This document shows positions 26,701 through 38,500 of a stretch of 64,000 nt of DNA, in pieces; positions within the stretch are counted from its first letter, which is position 1; every line of letters starts with the position of its first letter. Source of the DNA: Conus ventricosus (taxonomy: Eukaryota > Mollusca > Gastropoda > Neogastropoda > Conidae); contig CM031616.1 in NCBI GenBank assembly GCA_018398815.1, positions 73,437,445 to 73,501,444 on the forward strand, written 5' to 3'. Under the pieces are notes generated by a model, which did no database searches, was not told where the DNA came from, and was given only the letters and a program-made list of their open reading frames with translations. Made by a program: the position numbers and the translations under genes.

Positions 26701-29700
26701 GACCAGTCAAAAAGTTTGGGTGTGGCTGTATGCGGACCAGTCAGAAAAGTTTGGGTGTGGCTGTATGCGGACCAGTCAGAATGTGGGGAGTAAGAGTTGT
26801 GCCATGGAGTGGACATGGAAAGTTGGGCAGTGAAACTAAACCATTTGTTCTCTTCGTCGTCTAGGCCTGTGGAGAGCTTCGTTTTCTGGACGACGAGAGC
26901 CTGACCCAGAGAGAGGTGTACGCCGCTTTCGTCATCAGCTCAGTGGCCTGCGCTGACATCAAACACATCGATCCTTCCGCTGCTCTGGTGAGCTCTCCCT
27001 TTCCTGCAAGGCGAGCCATTGGTTCGTGGTATTGTTCATCATGCGTGTGCGTGTTGCTGTATGACTGACTGTTCGTCCGGAGGGTACGTGAGGAACAGAT
27101 GGGGGGAATAATCGGTGAATTTCAGATCATGTGTAGGGTCGGTGTCCGCATGAGGTCCCTTTGCTCAGAACTGACAAAATGCCATTCGGTACTGCAAGTA
27201 TATCTGAGATTGTGTACAAAGAATTAATGTCGTCGTGTCTGAGAGGGGAATTGGTGGAGTGAATGATGTGAGCAGACTTATAGTGTTGAAAGATCGACGT
27301 TTATGGTGGTGGTTTTTTCAGTGCTATTGACATGTTAAGACTGGTGTTTTTTCTTTGGCAGAATTTTGACATGTGAAGTGCAGTGAGGGGTAAACTTAAA
27401 ACATGCCTTTCACTGTTAAGGGTGTTGAAGCATTCTTTCCTTGATGGCAATGAAGTGGAGCATCCTAGATGGTATTGAAGTATATACTGTGATCATGTGG
27501 CATTGAAGTATATACTGTGGTCATGTGGCATTGAAGTATATACTGTGATCATGTGGCATTGAAGTATATACTGTGATCATGTGGCATTGAAGTATATACT
27601 GTGATCATGTGGCATTGAAGTATATACTGTGGTCATGTGGCATTGACGTGGATCATCCTTGATGGCATTGAAGTATATACTGTGATCATATGGCATTAAA
27701 GTATATACTGTGGTCATGTCGCATTGAAGTATATACTGTGGTCATGTCGCATTGAAGTATATACTGTGGTCATGTGGTCATGTATAGCATTGGCATATTT
27801 AGTGTGTGGAGTGGCCTGTATAGCATTGGCATATTTAGTGTGTGGAGTGGGCTGTACAGCATTGGCATATTTAGTGTGTGGAGTGGCCTGTACAGCATTG
27901 GCATATTTAGTGTGTGGAGTGGCCTGTACAGCATTGGCATATTTAGTGTGTGGAGTGGCCTGTACAGCATTGGCATATTTAGTGTGTGGAGTGGCCTGTG
28001 TAGCATTGGCATATTTAGTGTGTGGAGTGGCCTGTACAGCATTGGCATATTTAGTGTGTGGAGTGGCCTGTATAGCATTGGCATATTTAGTGTGTGGAGT
28101 GGCCTGTACAGCATTGGCATATTTAGTGTGTGGAGTGGCCTGTATAGCATTGGCATATTTAGTGTGTGGAGTGGCCTGTATAGCATTGGCATATTTAGTG
28201 TGTGGAGTGGCCTTACAGCATTGGCATATTTAGTGTGTGGAGTGGCCTGTACAGCATTGGCATATTTAGTGTGTGGAGTGGCCTGTATAGCATTGGCATA
28301 TTTAGTGTGTGGAGTGGCCTGTACAGCATTGGCATATTTAGTGTGTGGAGTGGCCTGTATAGCATTGGCATATTTAGTGTGTGGAGTGGCCTGTACAGCA
28401 TTGGCATATTTAGTGTGTGGAGTGGCCTGTACAGCATTGGCATATTTAGTGTGTGGAGTGGCCTGTACAGCATTGGCATATTTAGTGTGTGGAGTGGCCT
28501 GTATAGCATTGGCATATTTAGTGTGTGGAGTGGCCTGTATAGTGGCCTGTATAGCATTGGCATATTTAGTGTGTGGAGTGGCCTGTACAGCATTGGTATA
28601 TTTAGTGTGTGGAGTGGCCTGTATAGCATTGGCATATTTAGTGTGTGGAGTGGCCTGTATAGTGGCCTGTATAGCATTGGCATATTTAGTGTGTGGAGTG
28701 GCCTGTACAGCATTGGCAATTTAGTGTGTGGAGTTGCTTGTATAGCATTGGCATATTTAGTGTGTGGAGTGGTCTGTATAGCATTGGCATATTTAGTATG
28801 TGGAGTGGCCTGTATAGTGGCCTGTATAGCATTGGCATATTTAGTGTGTGGAGTGGCCTGTATAGCATTGGCATATTTAGTGTGTGGAGTGGCCTGTATA
28901 GTGGCCTGTATAGCATTGGCATATTTAGTGTGTGGAGTGGCCTGTATAGTGGCCTGTATAGCATTGGCTTATTTAGTGTGTGGAGTGGCCTGTATAGCAT
29001 TGGCATATTTAGTGTGTGGAGTGGCCTGTATAGCATTGACATATTTAGTGTGTGGAGTGGCCTGTATAACATTGGCATATTTAGTGTGTGGAGTGGCCTG
29101 TATAGCATTGGCATATTTAGTGTGTGGAGTGGCCTGTATAGTGGCCTGTATAGCATTGGCATATTTAGTGTGTGGAGTGGCCTGTATAGTGGCCTGTATA
29201 GCATTGGCATATTTAGTGTGTGGAGTGGCCTGTATAGTGGCCTGTATAGCATTGGTATATTTAGTGTCAATTATGGCACTGGAGTGCAGAATGATCTCTA
29301 TGACACTGAGGCATTAAGTGATCTGAATGGCAATGAAGTGTATAGTGTCCTTAATGGCAGTGAAGTGTTCAGTGTCCTTAATGGCAATGAAGTGTTCAGT
29401 GTCCTTAGCGGCAATGAAGTGTATAGTGTCCTTAGCAGCAATGAAGTGTTTGGTGTCCTTAATGACAATGAAGTGTTCAGTGTCCTTAACGGCAGTGAAT
29501 TGTTCAGTGTCCTTAACGGCGATGAAGTGTATAGTGTCCTTAGCGGCAGTGAAGTGTTCAGTGTCCTTAGCGGCAGTGAAGTGTTCAGTGTCCTTAATGG
29601 CAGTGAAGTGTTCAGTGTCCTTAATGGCAGTGAAGTGTTCAGTGTCCTTAACGGCAGTGAAGTGTTCAGTGTCCTTAATGACATTGAAGTGTTCAGTGTC

Positions 29701-32472
29701 CTTAACGGCAATGAAGTGTTCAGTGTCTTTAGCGGCAGTGAAGTGTTCAGTGTCCTTAATGACATTGAAGTGTTCAGTGTCCTTAATGACATTGAAGTGT
29801 TCAGTGTCCTTAGCGGCAGTGAAGTGTTCAGTGTCCTTAACGGTGATGAAGTGTATGGTGTCCTTAGCGGCAGTGAAGTGTTCAGTGTCCTTAATGACAT
29901 TGAAGTGTTCAGTGTCCTTAACGGCAATGAAGTATTCAGTGTCCTTAACGGCGATGAAGTGAATAGTGTCCTTAGCGGCAGTAAAGTGTTCAGTGTCCTT
30001 AACGGCAGTGAAGTGTTCAGTGTCCTTAGCGGCAATGAAGTGTATAGTGTCCTTAACGGCAGTGAAGTGTTCAGTGTCCTTAACGGCAGTGAAGTGTTCA
30101 GTGTCCTTAACGGCAGTGAAGTGTTCAGTGTCCTTAACGGCAGTGAAGTGTTCAGTGTCCTTAACGGCAGTGAAGTGTTCAGTGTCCTTAGCGGCAGTGA
30201 AGTGTATAGTGTCCTTAACGGCAGTGAAGTGTTCAGTGTCCTTAACGGCAGTGAAGTGTTCAGTGTCCTTAACGGCAGTGAAGTGTTCAGTGTCCTTAAC
30301 GGCAGTGAAGTGTTCATGTCCTTAACGGCAGTGAAGTGTTCAGTGTCCTTAACGGCAGTGAAGTGTTCAGTGTCCTTAACGGCAATGAAGTGTTTTGTGT
30401 CCTTAACAGCAATGAAGTGTTAAGTGTCCTTAACAACAATGAAGTGTAGAATGACCTTGAAGACGCTGAAACTCTGGTTTCTTTTCAGAAAATGAAGGGA
30501 GTGTACAGGTTTCTGTCGGCGACCGACTTCCCAGAAGGGGAGAGAACAACTTCATGCCACCTTCCTCGTACGGGACGAAGGAAGAAGTAAGCAGCGGAGA
30601 CTGTAACATTCTGTGTTTTGATTCCATAGGAAAGGTTTGGGGAGAGGATGAGGGGCAGGGTGGGAGGGGGAATAATGCTGGTGGGGAAATGAGAACACAT
30701 CTAAATATCTGACGTTTCTGCTGATCCATGGGCAGTAACCCCAGAGGAAGATGGGAAATGGGGGCAGGGTGAAGGACGGGGTGGAAGCACAGAGGAGGAG
30801 AGGTGGGAATAGAGAAGGGGTATAAGTAGAGGGAGAGGCCTCAGAACTGTACACGGTACATTGAATGTGCTGGTAAGAGCTCCAGGTATAAACCTGTAAT
30901 GTGTGCATTTCTCACCAAAGCAGATCTTTAGATGCAGAATTTTGGGTTACTTCTGTAAAGCATGTTACCATGATAGATTACCAGTCTTTTTTTTTTCATT
31001 TTCATGTCTTAACATATATTTGATTATGTGTGCACCCTTTAGAAAATGTGGGGGAGTTATTTTACTATTTTTTCCTTTCTTTTCTTTTCTTTAGGAGTGT
31101 TATCTCTTAGACTTAGCACTGTGCTTCCGTGGTAGGTTCATTCTCTTGACTGCACATGGATGAAACTATGTCTTAGCCTTGTTCTGTGTCATGGGACAGG
31201 GGGTGGGTTTGGGGATGGTGGTGGTCTAATGTAGTACCAGGTGAAAGATCAAAAAAAGGATGTTACCAGGTGAAACAGAGTGCCCAGAAAGGTAAGAGAT
31301 GGAAAGGTGTTTCAGCAGGGTGAGGGGAAGGGTGGGTGGGGAACCTCTTACCATTCTGTTCACACCTCTCGCTCCCTTCCCAGCCTTCTGAATGGACAAG
31401 TCAGAAGGGAGGGAAGAAGAGGGAAAGAACTCTTACAGCACGGCCTTGTTTGTGTCTCGCAGATTTCAGCAGTGGAAAGATCGTGTACGCGGGACAGCCG
31501 ATAGGCTTGATTGTGGCAGGTGAGTGGTCCGTCTGATTTTGCACTATGAGTAGTTTTACTGTGATTGTGAAGAAACATGGGGAGTTTGTATTATACTCCC
31601 TGTTTGGCTAGTATACTTACCATGTCAGACCAAAGCATTCCACGGCAGTTGGTCAGCTCTGCCAGGCCGAGATTTTTTGTGGCTAATGCAGTAATAAGAC
31701 CATCACGTGACACCCACACTACTTCCGCCAGGGAAGAAGATGGTGTAAACTTCCTGTTCCTCATTCAACGAGGCCTATGCGCAAGGTAACCCCGAGAACC
31801 ATAGCGCTAGCGGGGAAGGTAGGGTGGGCATAAGAGTCTGACATGGTAAGTATACTAGCCAAACAGGGAGTATAATACAAACTCCCCATTTTGGCGTCAA
31901 TATACTTTACCATGTCAGACCATAGCAGAATTCAAAGGAATCGGAGGAGGGCTTAGTGCCCTAATGGTTCTTGGGGTTAGCAGAGGAGTAGATATGGCTG
32001 CGTTAGCCGCAATAGAAGTCCCTAGAACCATCGGCCCTGGTCATGCAGACATCCCTAAAGTAAAGGCTTATGAAGGGATTTTCCGGATGCCAGTAGGCTG
32101 CCTCCAGCATGTGGTGCAAGAGGACAGCGCTGGATCACTGTGGAAGTGGCCAGCGCCCTGCCCTCATGGACCCGGGGAGATATGACGGGGAGATCCTCCA
32201 CACGTCTGGGCGTAGGCTGATCTGCCCATCTTGGAAGCATTCTAGAGAGGACTGGGAGGAGAGCCTAGGGCACGGGGTTCCAGTAGCCCCGAATGGAGCC
32301 AGCGAGAGCCTAACGAAGGAAGATAGGAGAGATAGGAACTACCTATCTGAAAATTGGAAGGCCAGATGGAGGAGAGAGTTGAGCCCAGGAGGCCATCTTC
32401 CCCTTGGAAAAGGGCTCACCCTGTGGGGGGATTGGAAATGGAGGGAAGGCGTATGTTATGAGGCCAGACCAG

Positions 32473-32512
<40 letters not shown>

Positions 32513-35500
32513 GTGAGCGACCCTGGGCCTGAACACTGTTCCCCACTGGGCTGAGGGTTAGCCTGCTGAGGGTCCCTTCAGTGAGGAGGAGGGGCCCCGC
32601 TATGCATGTCGCACAGAGGGTGAAACCCCTCACGGCAACAGTGGAGGGGGGGTGGGGTGGGGGGGCCTCTGTTCAGAGGGAGAGGCTGAGGGAGCGAGCC
32701 CCTTCCCTCCCCCCTTGTTTTACATAACAAGGCACCGAAGTGTTGTCCGTGGGCAGGAGAACAAATCGGTGCGAGACCTGGGGTTGGGAGCGGGGGAGGG
32801 CAAGCCTGCCCGCTTCCACTTCAGGACGTTGATGTGGAGACAGGCCGACTTAGCGTCCCGCACTGTGCGTCCCACACTCCCGAGGTTATGAGGGTTCTCA
32901 AAAAGGGGGAAGCCTGAGTTGGAGGGGTAGTGTAGAGGTTGAACTAGTGTCACTCTCCCTACCCGTCCGCCTGAAAAGACAGGAACACGAACGCGCATGT
33001 ATAAAGATACTGAGCCATGCGCTTGTGTGGCCATAGTCAGCATGAGTGTGTTGTTTTCGAGCCCATAGATGCCAAATGAGGCGATCTTTTGCACACGGAA
33101 CATAGAACGTAATGTTGTTTTGGGGATCCTTAGCAACCAGTACTGCTTACCTTGACCCCAGATCCTGAAATGCACACTTTCCTGACATGTTGATTGCCTT
33201 GAGCACCGACGGGAAAATGGCGGAAGTAAGTATCGCGTCTTCACGCGAAATGAGACTATGGGAAACTAGGACGAGACCTTGAGAAAAATCAATACTTCAA
33301 GGCGAGCCTCGTCTGCTAGGCTAGGGCGTTTGTCGGAACCCATTGCGAGCAGATTTCAGTGTAAGTAAGACTGCGTCCAGTTCTACTGGAACCCCGATAT
33401 TGCCAGACGAGACGTAGGTAGCGTCTTTGAGATGGGAATATAAGGATGGAGTCCCCTATGGGCGACTCCCCCAGTTACCTCCGGGACCGTGTCTGCTGAC
33501 CGAACCGAAAAATCTGCTAGGGAGTTTCGGTTTCGGCCTAGAGGGGATATTAGGGTGCTTGGCGGGCCGTGTGGTGTGGGCAGGTGACTGTCTGGGATAG
33601 GGTTTGAGTGGGAGTTCCGTCTCCTGGTGTCGCAGTCGAATAGCCGCCGAACAGCGACTGGTCCTGCCCAGGGATGCACCGCAAGGCAACTTGAGCGCCT
33701 GGGAGAGGTTGGACCTTGACGGCCTGAGAGATTGGCCTGTGATAGTACAGCATCTCTCACTGCCAACAGGCAATTAAAGTGACTCCTGGCTGCGCTGTCT
33801 GCCGCAGCCGAAAGGTGATGTGATATCTTGTGAATAAGAAAGCGCATCAGGGGGTCGCCAAACAGGCTAGAGTCTGTCTCAGTGTCGTCAGCATCTGAAG
33901 ACACAGAAGCAGTGCCGTCCTCCTTTGACCAGAGCTCCTCCGCTCGCTGCGGGAACATGTCAAGGAAAGCATGTCCCGCGGTGGTGTGAAGGATACCAGT
34001 CCTGCAATCCTGTCCCACTCCGTCAAGTTCTTGATAGAAACAGTGGAGGATGTGGGAGGGGTAAGGTTGGGAGTGAGCCGGCAGTCGGCAGGGGAAATGG
34101 CAATATCCCTGGTGACTGGATTGGCAGAGAAGAGGAGAAGACGTGGGGGCCCTGCCGCAGTCCTTGAGGAACACTCCTACTGGAGCCGCGTTAGGGGCTG
34201 ACAAGAAGTCAATCCCCGGCGGAGGGACGGCCTGTGCACCCCTGGCGAAAGATGCCGATCTGTCCCACAAGGGGATGAGGGTCTGGGGGGCGACTATCCT
34301 TGGCCGTGATTGCTGGGCAGGGGGGGGACCCGGCGTAACGGCTAAAGGAGAAATATGTTGTCAGAGGGAGGGGATTCCTTAACAACAAGATATGGGCGCC
34401 AGCTTTCCAAGATGGAAAATCACCAGACTGGGGGAGGGAGTCCTCGACCCCATCCTCAGGCTGTGGGTCAGAGTGTTCGTGAAGGGGATGTTCAGATCCA
34501 CCTTCAGGGGGCCAGGACAGGGGTGCGTGGGAGTCTTGCCCTCGTTGGATAGTGGGGGAATACGAGGACGGGTCCCTGGTGGCTCCATACTCGGCAGGCA
34601 GACTAGGGGATCGCCGATCGGACAGCGCCCGAGAGGGAGGGGGACCCAGGTCGATCCAGCTGAAAGAGGCCGGATGCCACATGCGACCGGAGATTGAGTC
34701 AGAATGGGTGTAGCCCTAAGCCACTGGTTCCTCGGGTCGATTGACCGGTGAGGGGTTCGGTCATCGAAAGAGAAGCAATGGGCGCGAGAGCAAAATAGAC
34801 TAATGCGCTGAAGATATACGAGGAGGCCCAAAGGCGACTCAGTAGAGGGAAATCTGAGTAGAGGATCTCGGATAACCAATGCTTATTTACTGTCATAAAT
34901 GAGAGATGGGAGATTAGCCTCTAGCTTTGAAATTACTTCATCTTACGTCACCCAGCCTTGACATCAAACTTTTGTTTCATTTTTTACCTCACCCAGATTT
35001 GACGTCGGATTCAGGTGCAGCGCTTATCACAAGATACATTTCTAGATGTTGGCAATGCACTGCTGAGTTAGCCCCTAAACGTCATTGTAAGGCGAACTCT
35101 TCTTCTTCATCTTCCTCTTCCTTAAAACATCAGCCATCATGGTTGATGGTATATGTGTGTACAAACCCGATCGACCGAACTAGACGAGTGATCGTAAGAA
35201 AGACGATCAGGAGTAGTGGAACAATTGAAATGGGAAGAAAATAAAGAGAGAGGGGGGAATGCGTTACTATCAGGGAGGACGCGTTAGAGAGGGTGAGTAA
35301 GGGCCGAATGGAGAACAATGGAGTGAAGAGAAATCGTGAGCAGTCACGCCGTAGAGCGTGAAAAAATGAAATAAAACGCCATCCATAAGCCTCATGCGGC
35401 AATGGTACCCATAGTCTAACGTAAGCCACAATAGAACAAGCAACGAAGGCAAGCACACAAGCAATCTCTACAAAAACAGAAGTATAGGCGAGACAGAGCA

Positions 35501-38500
35501 AAAAACCTGTCCTTGTTAGGCAGGAGGCCGAGGTTGAATGCGGAACAGGAAGTTTACACCGGCTTCTTCCCTGGCGGAAGTAGTATGGGCGTCACATGAT
35601 GGCCTTATTACTGCATTAGCCACAAAAAATCTCGGCCTGGCAGAGCTGACTAACTGCTGTGGAATGCTATGGTCTGACATGGTAAAGTATATGACGCCAA
35701 AATGAAATTTGTGATTGGTCTGCCAGGTTCCAAATTTTGAGAAGACGGAGAATGTGAAAACTGATGAATGTATCCTGAAAGGTAGATGACTCCCTATCTC
35801 TGGTTTATTAGCTGTCTGTGAGAACTGGAATTTCCTGTTTTCATTACGTTTGTAATCAAATCGGGTTCAGTTCCAGGTGATCATCAGTCAGTTATGAAAG
35901 CAGTATGATTGTAATGAAAGGAGGAGTTTTTTAGTTTCATAGAATGAGAAATGCCCTGGTCATTGCGTTTCTTTTGCATTTCATTGCATTTGCTAGTTTC
36001 ATAGAATGAGAAATGCCCTGGTCATTGCGTTTCATTGCATTTCATTGCATTTACTAGTTTCATAGAATGAGAAATGCCCTGGTCATTGCGTTTCATTGCA
36101 TTTCATTGCATTTACTAGTTTCATAGAATGAGAAATGCCCTGGTCATTGCGTTTCATTGCATTTCATTGCATTTACTAGTAAGTGGTCACTGAAGTGGCA
36201 AGACATCTTCAACATAAGTTGGATTCCATTTTAGTTTTGTTTGCTCATACACTTATTACTTTGTTCGTAAGTTTGCAACAATCTGTGTCTGTGTGTGTGT
36301 GTGTGTGTGCACGTGTGCGTGTGACTGTTTTGATTAATTATTCTGGTTTCCCTGGCACTTGGCTGTTTGCTGGTGGTATTTGTGGCTGACGCTAGTCACT
36401 AATCTGCAGAAGGGAATAACACCCCCCCCCCCCCCCCACCTGATCTAACATTGTCACTGACTTGCCAAACGTAGCTTGCCAAGCGATTGTTACTCAAGTT
36501 TGGACTGAAATAAACAAAACATGTGCATAGTCTATGTCGATTCTTCAGTTGTCATCAGTTTAGCACAGCCTGGGCCTGTGTTTCCTCGGTCACTCTGTTG
36601 TATTCTTTTGGCCAGTCACACTTGGTACAAGGTGGAAAAAAAAAAAAACATATTTGGCTTGGTTTGAAACACATTGCAAGTGAAACCCACCTGAGCTACT
36701 GGCTCAGACACCACCTCAGAACACCTCAGCCGTTCAGAAATCAGCTGTGTGGAAATGAAGCATCAGCATCCTCAAGAGGTGGAGACAGGTGGGGTGGTAG
36801 CTAAAGGAGAGTGGTGAGGGAGAGAGACTGATAGTTCAAAGATTTTGAGCAGATCAGTTGGTAGCTGGAATTGGTCAGTTGGTACAGCGTCAGACTTGAG
36901 ATCCTGGTGGTCCTGGGATTGTGGGTTCAAATCACTGCTAGGCTGTTCGGTAGAAGGTGATTTTTCCCACAGAGTTAGCATTAGTTGCAACTTTCATGAT
37001 AAGTCCTTCGAATGAGACAGTAAACCAAGATTCCATGTGTGAACACAGGCATAACATCTTGCCCACACATAGAATCTCATTACCAAGTTCCGGGAGAGAC
37101 TGCCAGTTTGGCTGTTAGTATGGATGACAAGATACACATAGTGTATACCATATGAGAAAAATGGGAAAGAGGAAGGAAGAAAATGGAATGACCAATGTTG
37201 ACTGAATGGCACAGGGAAGCTACTGAGTGTAGCAGGCAGCTCTTCAGTCGGCTCTACCCAGGTAGACAGCCTGTGGTGTAAACAAGTTTTGACTGTAAAG
37301 CGCTTAGAACTTGGTCTCGACCAGGGATAGCACTACATACGTACTCATGATAATGACAGTGATAATAATAATGGTTAAGTAAAGCAGTCATGTTTTTCCC
37401 TCCCTTTCATTGTGACACAGAGGACCCCACAACTGCTGAGACCGCGGCATTCAAGGTGAAGGTCACGTACCAAAACGTCCAGACCCCTCTGCTGGATATG
37501 AGGACGGCAATACAGCAGAAATCCTTCTTTCCTGAAGCCGTCCCTGACCCCTTAGTGGTCGGTGACCCTGACGGTGAGAGTGACGGTTCATCGCTGATTG
37601 GAGCTGTATGTGTGTGTGTGTGTGTATGTGAGATGGGTGCTGTTTGTTTTTGTTTTTCTTTCATTTATGACACCATATTTCATGACCTAACCTTTTTTGG
37701 GTATGTTCTGATAGAAAAACAAACCATTCCACCAGAAACCAAGGGAGGTCAATTATTTGTCCTTGATTGCCCTGAGCTCTGTCTGATGCTCATGTCGTTG
37801 TGAACCATGTTGGATTGAATTCTGTTTTCAAACTTATTGTGTGGATTTGATTGTGCTGCGTCTTTTCACTGGAATACAACCAACCATATCTGTTCAGCTC
37901 CACTCTACGTATGCCATTCCTTGTCACTCGTTTGAACATGAGAGGAGTTAAAGAAAAGAAAAAGAAAATCCCTAAATTTGTTGTCACCTGCATCACTATT
38001 GTAGGTTCATTGGTCTTTATGCAAACCTGTTTGTAATCAGCCTAATTTTTTTTTTTTTTTTTTTATAGAATGGTTGTGAAAAGATCAGTATCTGTGCGTT
38101 TCAGCCTGTGTATTGCATATTTTTTCTGTTTGGTGGGAAAGTGGTCTGGTGGATTTTGTACTCATGTCGGAAGAGAGAGATTTCCAGGTCTGTTGTTAGA
38201 ATCTAGCATGAAGCAGTGTAGTTTTTCTTTTTACTCCCCTTGTTCACTAGACCTTACTTAAGTGATAGTCTTTGGATGAGCTAATTAACTGAGGTTCTTT
38301 TTGTATGGAAAACCCATGACGACAAGGAAGATATTCGTGGTAAAACTCCACTTTAATATGTTAACAGAAAGGTGTGCGTCAGGTTGGGGATGGTGGGGAG
38401 GGGGAAGGGGAATGAGTGGCACTCTGCCGTCAGGAATTGTTCCCCTTGGGCAGAGCTGCCAGAATTTCTCGCAAAGAAATCTGTTTTGTCTTCATCATGA

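Larger units (their letters stand above)
31888..35704. mobile_element. 3.8-kb element with inverted termini
   Basis: The left end ATTTTGGCGTCAATATACTT is mirrored at the right end by AAGTATATGACGCCAAAAT (35686-35704), and both continue inward through TACCATGTCAGACCATAGC. The right end extends into about 150 bp that match, inverted and at roughly 90%, the interior of the 313-bp segment on the left. The base composition is GC-richer than the flanking intron. No intact reverse transcriptase or transposase is visible. Inverted termini with a gag-like minus ORF could fit a DIRS-type retrotransposon remnant or a non-autonomous DNA transposon. Confidence 0.75.

Noticed and set aside
33925..34697. 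Several + ORFs inside the inverted-repeat element
   Set aside because: Gly/Arg-rich shadows of the minus-strand frame with no domain.
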